From assembly GCA_902573385.1 (NCBI GenBank), contig CACGJS010000005.1:1-34065 (forward strand): a DNA stretch of 34,065 nucleotides. The letters are read 5' to 3'. Source of the DNA: an uncultured Pelagibacteraceae bacterium. GTDB taxonomy: Bacteria > Pseudomonadota > Alphaproteobacteria > Pelagibacterales > Pelagibacteraceae. Of the stretch, positions 28,031 through 34,065 are shown piece after piece. The notes beneath the pieces were generated by a model. It saw only the letters and a list, made by a program, of their open reading frames with translations, was not told the DNA's origin and did not search any database. A program made the position numbers and the translations under genes. Each line of letters begins with the position of its first letter. Positions within the stretch are counted from its first letter, which is position 1.

Positions 28031-28281
28031 TGAAAATTATTTCAAGTTTATTAATAGGTATAATCAAATTTTATAAAATGATTATTAGTCCTTACTTAAC
28101 TCCGTCATGTAGGTACCTTCCAACTTGCTCTGATTATACTATTGATTGTTTGAAAACTTACGGATTAATCAAAGGAACTGTTAAAAGTGTAAAAAGAATT
28201 TTATCTTGTCATCCTATAAAATTTTTAGGTGGAGGAGAAGGTTTTGATCCAGCAGTTAAAGAAACAAAGGTTAAAAAATAA
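28030..28281 (+). CDS. yidD: Membrane protein insertion efficiency factor YidD
   Basis: YKMIISPYLTPSCRYLPTCSDYTIDCLKTYG...RILSCHP. Confidence 0.96.
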   Translation: MKIISSLLIGIIKFYKMIISPYLTPSCRYLPTCSDYTIDCLKTYGLIKGTVKSVKRILSCHPIKFLGGGEGFDPAVKETKVKK

Positions 28282-29972
28282 TGGATAGTAAAAATGTAAT
28301 AGCTGCCATATCCCTTAGTGCTGCAGTAATTATTTTATATTCTCTTTTCTTTGCGCCTAGCCAGGAAGAAATTAAACAAAAACAAATCACACAAGAAAAA
28401 TTTAAACAAGAAAAAATCTTACAGAATTCAGATACTCCTAGTTTAGATAAAAATGAAAACCAAGAAAAACTTTCTAGAAAAGAGGCTTTAAATCAAAGTG
28501 GTAGAGTTCAATTTGAAAATAACAGTATAGTAGGCTCTATTTCTTTAAAAGGTGCTACGATAGATGATTTAATTTTTAAAGAATATAATATTGATCTTAA
28601 TAGTAATGAAAAGGTAACTTTATTAAGTCCAAGAAATGTTAATGATGGTTATTTGATTGAAAGTGGTTTTGTTACAACTAATAAAAATATAGATGTTCCA
28701 GATGCATCAACTGTCTGGGAAATTTCAGGAAATAAAAGATTAGCCAATAATAGCCCTATAAAATTAACTTGGAGTAATTCTCAGGGTATTACATTTGAGA
28801 AACATATTAGCTTAGATGATCAATTTTTATTTACTGTGGTAGAAAAAATAATTAATGAATCAGATAAATCTTATAATTTTTATTCATACGCCCAAATAAT
28901 AAGAAATAAATTACCAAAAATATCTGGTTTTTATATTCTGCATGAAGGCTTTCTATCAGTGCTTGATGATGAGCTAATTGAAGAAGATTATGATGATATT
29001 CAAGAAAAAAAATTTACACAAATAGCACAAGAAGGATTTGTGGGTATTTCTGATAAATATTGGATTACATCAATTATTCCTCAAAAAGGTAAGGAATTTA
29101 AAACAACATTCGATTATAAAAACAAGTTCAGAGCTAATTACATATCCACTCAAGGTACAGAAGTTGGACCAAATAGCTCTATAGAGGAAAAAGTTCAAAT
29201 TATTGCTGCCGCTAAAAGAGTAAATATTATTGATGGTTATGCCGAGAAATTGAAAATTAATAAATTTGATCTAGTTATAGATTGGGGATTTATGTATTTT
29301 ATTACAAAACCTTTGTTCTTTGCGCTAGACTATTTTTTTAAATTGCTTGGAAACTACGGCCTAGCAATTATTGCAGTGACTGTTTGTATTAGATTAGCAT
29401 TCTTCCCTCTTGCTAATTTTAGTTTCAAAAGTATGGGCAAAATGAAACTTCTAGCTCCAGAGATGGCAAGATTAAAAGAGCTTCATAAGGAAGATAAAAT
29501 GAAATTACAACAAGCAATGATGGCACTTTATAAGAAAGAAAAAGTTAATCCTATGTCAGGGTGTTTACCCATACTGGTCCAAATACCTGTTTTCTTCGCA
29601 TTTTATAAAATTCTTTTTGTGACTTTAGAAATGCGTCATATGCCTTTCTACGGATGGATAAAAGACTTAAGTGACAGAGATCCAACTTCAATATTTAATC
29701 TTTTTGGATTAATTCCCTGGGATCCACCTTCATTCTTATTAATAGGAGCTTGGCCTATCATCATGGGTATTACTATGTTTATTCAACAAAAACTTAACCC
29801 AACACCACCAGATCCAATACAAGCAAAAATATTTATGTTCTTTCCATTATTTTTAACAGTAATATTAGCTCCATTCGCAGCTGGTCTTGTAATCTATTGG
29901 AGCTTCAATAATATCTTTACTATGATCCAGCAATATATTGTTCAAAGAAAAATGACTGTTAAAACCACTTAA
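28281..29972 (+). CDS. yidC: Membrane protein insertase YidC
   Basis: N-terminal TM plus periplasmic domain, YGLAIIAVTVCIRLAFFPL, MSGCLPILVQIPVFFAFYKILF. Confidence 0.97.
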   Translation: MDSKNVIAAISLSAAVIILYSLFFAPSQEEIKQKQITQEKFKQEKILQNSDTPSLDKNENQEKLSRKEALNQSGRVQFENNSIVGSISLKGATIDDLIFKEYNIDLNSNEKVTLLSPRNVNDGYLIESGFVTTNKNIDVPDASTVWEISGNKRLANNSPIKLTWSNSQGITFEKHISLDDQFLFTVVEKIINESDKSYNFYSYAQIIRNKLPKISGFYILHEGFLSVLDDELIEEDYDDIQEKKFTQIAQEGFVGISDKYWITSIIPQKGKEFKTTFDYKNKFRANYISTQGTEVGPNSSIEEKVQIIAAAKRVNIIDGYAEKLKINKFDLVIDWGFMYFITKPLFFALDYFFKLLGNYGLAIIAVTVCIRLAFFPLANFSFKSMGKMKLLAPEMARLKELHKEDKMKLQQAMMALYKKEKVNPMSGCLPILVQIPVFFAFYKILFVTLEMRHMPFYGWIKDLSDRDPTSIFNLFGLIPWDPPSFLLIGAWPIIMGITMFIQQKLNPTPPDPIQAKIFMFFPLFLTVILAPFAAGLVIYWSFNNIFTMIQQYIVQRKMTVKTT

Positions 29973-30839
29973 ATGTCATCATTGAAAGAAGAAGATTTAA
30001 TTAATATTTTACCTAAAGATGGCCCAACTGTTGAAGAAACTACCAAATATTTAGAAAAATATACTGAAGATTTTATTATAATTAAAATGGGAGGATCGGT
30101 TCTCTCTAGTAAAAATCTATTTAATAGCCTGATACAAGATATTGTTATTTTAAAAAAATTAGGTTTATTCATTTTTTTAATTCATGGTGGTGGTTCAAAA
30201 ATTTCAAAAAAATTAGATGATTTAAATATTAAAAGTAATTTTATAAATGGTTTAAGAATTACAGATAAAAATATCATAAGCATCGTAGAGGATACATTGG
30301 TTAATTTCAACAAAGAGATTGTTAAAGCTTTAAAAAATCAATCTTGTGCTGCTACAGAAGTTACATCTAAAGAAAATAATGTAATTATTGTCAAACCTGA
30401 AAATGATATATTGGGCTATGTTGGAAAACCTACAAATATTAAAGCTGATATTTTAAACAAAATTGTAAATGCTAACAAAATACCAGTTATAGCATCTTTG
30501 GGTTTAGATGAAAATGATCAAACCTTTAATATAAACGCTGACTCTGTTGCCGCTGCAATTGCTAAAAAACTTAAAGCTAGAAGACTATTAATTCTTAGCG
30601 ATGTTGAGGGTGTATTAGATAAAGACAAAAAACTAATTTCTGAAATCAACTCCATGAAAGCTAAACAATTGGTTAATGATGGCGTCATATCAGGAGGAAT
30701 GATACCTAAAATTAATAACTGTTTAGACGTTGCAAAAAATGGTGTTAAAGCAGTATGTATTATTGATGGAAGAAAAAATCATTCTATACTTTTTGAATTA
30801 CTTTCTGACAAAGGTTCTGGAACTTTAATAAGAGAATGA
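29973..30839 (+). CDS. argB: Acetylglutamate kinase
   Basis: IIKMGGSV, LIHGGGSKISKKL, NINADSVAAAIAKKLKARRLLILSDVEGV, GGMIPKI. Confidence 0.95.
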   Translation: MSSLKEEDLINILPKDGPTVEETTKYLEKYTEDFIIIKMGGSVLSSKNLFNSLIQDIVILKKLGLFIFLIHGGGSKISKKLDDLNIKSNFINGLRITDKNIISIVEDTLVNFNKEIVKALKNQSCAATEVTSKENNVIIVKPENDILGYVGKPTNIKADILNKIVNANKIPVIASLGLDENDQTFNINADSVAAAIAKKLKARRLLILSDVEGVLDKDKKLISEINSMKAKQLVNDGVISGGMIPKINNCLDVAKNGVKAVCIIDGRKNHSILFELLSDKGSGTLIRE

Positions 30840-31507
30840 AAAAATTATTAGATATAAAATACTGGATTTTTGATCTTGATAATACATTATACTCAGGACA
30901 AACTAGGGTATTTTCTGAAGTAGATAAAAAAATGAGTGCATTCATATCAAAAAAAATGAATATAGATTTGTTTAAAGCTAAAGAAATCCAAAAAAAATAT
31001 TTCTATGAATATGGTACAACACTCTCTGGATTAATGAAAAAAGATGATATTGACCCGAATGAATTTCTAGAATTTGTACATGATATAGATATTAGTTGGT
31101 TACCTAAAGATCTAAAGTTAAGAGAAGAATTAATAAAAATTAATGAAAAGAAATATATATTTACTAATGGGTCTCTTGCACACGTAGAGAATGTTACTAA
31201 ACAATTAGGAATTGATGGATTGTTTGACGGAGTTTTTGATATAGTAGATGCTGAGTTTGTTCCAAAACCTCAGGCTGATCCTTATAGAAAAATAATAAAA
31301 AAATTTGATATAGAACCAACAAAATCTATATTAATTGAGGATATTGCTCATAATTTAGAACAAGCTAAAAATCTAGGAATGAAAACATGTTGGCTTGAAA
31401 ATGATGAAGCTTTTGCAAAAAAAGATGCAGATAAACCATATATTGATTACAAGATTAAGAACTTGCCTTCTTTTCTTCAAGAAATTAATATATTAAAAGC
31501 AGCATGA
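30836..31507 (+). CDS. HAD-family pyrimidine 5'-nucleotidase-like hydrolase
   Basis: WIFDLDNTLYSG, IFTNGSLAHVENV, KPQADPYRKII, LIEDIAHNLEQAKNLGM. Confidence 0.88.
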   Translation: MKKLLDIKYWIFDLDNTLYSGQTRVFSEVDKKMSAFISKKMNIDLFKAKEIQKKYFYEYGTTLSGLMKKDDIDPNEFLEFVHDIDISWLPKDLKLREELIKINEKKYIFTNGSLAHVENVTKQLGIDGLFDGVFDIVDAEFVPKPQADPYRKIIKKFDIEPTKSILIEDIAHNLEQAKNLGMKTCWLENDEAFAKKDADKPYIDYKIKNLPSFLQEINILKAA

Positions 31508-31529
31508 ACTAACCTAATAATAATAAGAT

Positions 31530-32360
31530 ATGACAGAATCTGAAAAAATAATTAATGATGCTTGGGAAAATAAAGATAAAATAAATACGAACTCTGATAA
31601 AAACCTAAAAAATACAATTAACCAAATTATTGAAGACTTAGACACAGGAACAGCAAGAGTAGCTGAAAAAATTAATGGTGAATGGATTACCCATCAGCAT
31701 ATTAAAAAAGCTATTATGTTAAGCTTTAGACTTCATGGTATGGAAACATTAACTGGCCCTTATAGCGCTTGGCATGACAAAGCTCATTTACTAAAAGGAA
31801 AGACTGCTGGCTGGAAGAAAGAGGATTTTGAAAAAGCTGGCTTTAGAATGGTTCCTAACTCCCCAGTTAGAAAAGGATCTTTCGTTGGAAAAAATGCCGT
31901 CCTAATGCCATGTTATGTAAATATTGGAGCTTATATTGATGAAGGTACCATGATGGATACTTTTAGTCGTGCAGGCAGCTGTTGCCAAATTGGAAAAAAT
32001 TGTCATATATCTGCTGGCTCAGGAATTGGTGGTGTTTTGGAACCTGCTCAAGCACTACCAACAATTATTGAAGACAATGTATTTGTTGGAGCAATGTCTG
32101 AAGTTGTAGAAGGAGTAATAGTTGGAGAAGGTTCTGTATTAAGTATGGGAATGTATATTGGTCAATCAACTAAGATTGTTAATAGAAAAACAGGCGAAAT
32201 TATTTATGGAAAAATACCGCCTTATTCAGTTGTTGTACCTGGATCTCTACCAGATAAAAATAATCCATCAGCACCATCTTTATATTGTGCAGTAATTATT
32301 AAACAAGTTGATGAAAAAACTAGATCAAAAACTTCTGTTAATGATCTATTGAGAGACTAA
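31530..32360 (+). CDS. dapD: 2,3,4,5-tetrahydropyridine-2,6-dicarboxylate N-succinyltransferase
   Basis: Left-handed beta-helix; MPCYVNIGAYIDEGTMMDTFSRAGSCCQIGKNCHISAGSGIGGVLEP. Confidence 0.97.
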   Translation: MTESEKIINDAWENKDKINTNSDKNLKNTINQIIEDLDTGTARVAEKINGEWITHQHIKKAIMLSFRLHGMETLTGPYSAWHDKAHLLKGKTAGWKKEDFEKAGFRMVPNSPVRKGSFVGKNAVLMPCYVNIGAYIDEGTMMDTFSRAGSCCQIGKNCHISAGSGIGGVLEPAQALPTIIEDNVFVGAMSEVVEGVIVGEGSVLSMGMYIGQSTKIVNRKTGEIIYGKIPPYSVVVPGSLPDKNNPSAPSLYCAVIIKQVDEKTRSKTSVNDLLRD

Positions 32361-32361
32361 A

Positions 32362-33516
32362 ATGCCATCTTACAATGAAATTACACTAGCAAAAGAGCTA
32401 ATAAAATTTCCAAGCATTACACCTATTGATGCTGGCATAATGAAGTTCTTAGAAAAAAAACTAACTGCTATTGGGTTTAAATGTAAAATATTAGAGTTTA
32501 AAGATAAAAAATCTAAACCAGTTAAAAACTTATATGCAAGGCTTGGTAAATCTCAACCAAACTTTATGTTTGCAGGTCACTTAGATGTAGTACCTCCTGG
32601 AGATCTAAAGGATTGGACTGTTAAGCCTTTTAGTCCAGCAATTAAAAAGAATCATCTTATTGGAAGAGGCGCAAATGATATGAAAAGTGCAATTGCAAGC
32701 TGGGTTGTTGCGGTAAATAATTTTGTATCAAATAATAAAAAAATTAAAGGCTCCATTAGTTTACTTATTACTGGAGATGAAGAAGGTATAGCAATCAATG
32801 GAACAAAAAAAGTAGTAGATTATTTAAAAAAGAAAAAAGAAAAAATAGATTTTTGTTTAGTAGGAGAGCCAACAAATCCCAATAAGCTTGGTGAAATGAT
32901 TAAAATTGGAAGAAGAGGAAGTATCACTGGAAAATTAACAGTGATTGGAGTTCAAGGACATGTAGCTTACCCGGATAGAGCAAATAACCCCTCTAATACA
33001 ATAGTTAGAATTTTAAAAGAATTAAAAGAAATTAAATTTGATAAAGGTACAAAAGATTTTCAACCTACTAATTTAGAGGTAACGAAAATCAATATAAATA
33101 ATACTGCTGATAATATTATTCCTGGCATTGCTAAAGCCACATTTAACATTAGGTTTAATAATAAGCACTCCTCATCTAGTTTAAAAAGCAAATTAAATGG
33201 AATTTTTAAAAAAATGTCTAAAAAAAATAAATCTAATTTTAAAATAGAATATCATGTATCAGGGGAAGCTTTTTTAACTAAACCAAATGAAACAACTTAC
33301 ATGATTCAAAATATTATAAAAAAAATTACTAAAATTAATCCTAAACTATCTACAACTGGTGGAACATCTGATGCAAGATTCATTAGAAAAATTGCACCTT
33401 GTCTAGAGTTTGGTTTGGTAGGCAAAACAATGCATAAAGTAGATGAAGCAGTATCCATTTCAGATTTAAAAAAATTAACGAAAATATATTTTGAAATTCT
33501 TAAAAATTACTTTTAA
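32362..33516 (+). CDS. dapE: Succinyl-diaminopimelate desuccinylase
   Basis: FAGHLDVVPPGDLKDW, GRGANDMKSAIASWV, TGDEEG, TTGGTSDARF. Confidence 0.96.
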   Translation: MPSYNEITLAKELIKFPSITPIDAGIMKFLEKKLTAIGFKCKILEFKDKKSKPVKNLYARLGKSQPNFMFAGHLDVVPPGDLKDWTVKPFSPAIKKNHLIGRGANDMKSAIASWVVAVNNFVSNNKKIKGSISLLITGDEEGIAINGTKKVVDYLKKKKEKIDFCLVGEPTNPNKLGEMIKIGRRGSITGKLTVIGVQGHVAYPDRANNPSNTIVRILKELKEIKFDKGTKDFQPTNLEVTKININNTADNIIPGIAKATFNIRFNNKHSSSSLKSKLNGIFKKMSKKNKSNFKIEYHVSGEAFLTKPNETTYMIQNIIKKITKINPKLSTTGGTSDARFIRKIAPCLEFGLVGKTMHKVDEAVSISDLKKLTKIYFEILKNYF

Positions 33517-33602
33517 TGATTTGCATTAAAGTAGATATTCCAAAAGAACTAAGTGATATTAATGATGAATTAAAAGCCATTTATCAAGAATATCAATCTT
33601 AA
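33516..33602 (+). CDS. Putative 28-aa small protein
   Basis: MICIKVDIPKELSDINDELKAIYQEYQS; TAATG overlap with dapE stop, stop directly abuts next ATG at 33603. Confidence 0.45.
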   Translation: MICIKVDIPKELSDINDELKAIYQEYQS

Positions 33603-34065
33603 ATGAAAACTGCTTTAATAACTTCTGATACTTACCAGAATCATGATACTGGAGAAGGACATCCAGAAAAAGTAGACAGAGTTACAGCTGTAATAGATAA
33701 TTTTAAAAAACTAGATAATAAAAACCTTATTTGGAAAAAACCAGTAAAATTTAATAAATCACTTTTAGAAACTACTCATAATTCTGATTATATAAATTTT
33801 GTAGAAAAATCTTTTCCAAAACAAGGTTTGTCTTTTTTAGATGGAGATACAATTATCTCACCAGGGAGTAAAGAAGCTACATCAGATGCTGTTGGCTCAA
33901 TTATTGCAGCTATTGATGGTGTTCAAAATAAAGAATTTAAAAATGCTTTTTGTGCAGTCAGACCACCCGGACACCATGCGGAAAAAAATAAAGCTATGGG
34001 TTTTTGTATCTATAACAACATAGCTGTAGGAGCTCATTATTTAATAGAGAAATACAAATTTAACA
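33603..34065 (+). CDS. Histone deacetylase/acetoin utilisation (AcuC) family protein, 3' truncated
   Basis: MKTALITSDTYQNHDTGEGHPEKVDRVTAVIDNF...FLDGDTIISPGSKEAT...CAVRPPGHHAEKNKAMGFCIYNNIAVGAHYL; open to window edge. Confidence 0.93.
   Translation, partial: MKTALITSDTYQNHDTGEGHPEKVDRVTAVIDNFKKLDNKNLIWKKPVKFNKSLLETTHNSDYINFVEKSFPKQGLSFLDGDTIISPGSKEATSDAVGSIIAAIDGVQNKEFKNAFCAVRPPGHHAEKNKAMGFCIYNNIAVGAHYLIEKYKFN

Noticed and set aside
33841-34023. 60-aa + ORF in the track
   Set aside because: Out of frame inside the partial deacetylase-family CDS starting at 33603, whose frame has clear family motifs (RPPGHHAE).
1-34065. CRISPR arrays, IS elements, prophage, rRNA operon
   Set aside because: No regularly spaced direct repeats, transposase/integrase/structural phage proteins or rRNA sequence recognised.

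Overview
AT-rich, very compact alphaproteobacterial chromosome segment. Gene content and order resemble SAR11/Pelagibacterales-like genomes; this assignment is inferred from protein character, not from a search. It is core-genome territory: a 13-gene same-strand run rnd-kdsD-lptC-lptB-aroA-cmk-rpsA-ihfB-pyrF-trpF-trpB-trpA-accD-folC (14 genes including folC); trxA; a nuclease cluster (ExoI-like, MGME1-like PD-(D/E)XK, RmuC); hisG-hisZ-hisS-tRNA-His; cspA; tRNA-Phe; infA-hisD-DUF2948-murA-dcd; tRNA-Thr; a DedA/VTT protein; rpmH-rnpA-yidD-yidC-argB-HAD-dapD-dapE; and a partial histone-deacetylase-family gene. I saw no CRISPR array, prophage, IS element or rRNA. Most interesting observations: (1) tRNA-His and tRNA-Phe share a coordinated change of the near-universal elbow pair G18-U55 to A18-G55, while tRNA-Thr in the same window is canonical; (2) tRNA-His lacks G-1, has A73, and lies 6 nt from a divergent hisS; (3) TrpB (with TrpF and TrpA) carries changes at normally near-invariant active-site motifs; (4) Cmk has lost the Walker A lysine and FolC has an altered P-loop; (5) a 16-bp divergent intergenic region consists largely of the palindrome TATAATTATA, giving a consensus -10 on each strand; (6) several tightly packed smORFs are absent from the ORF track.
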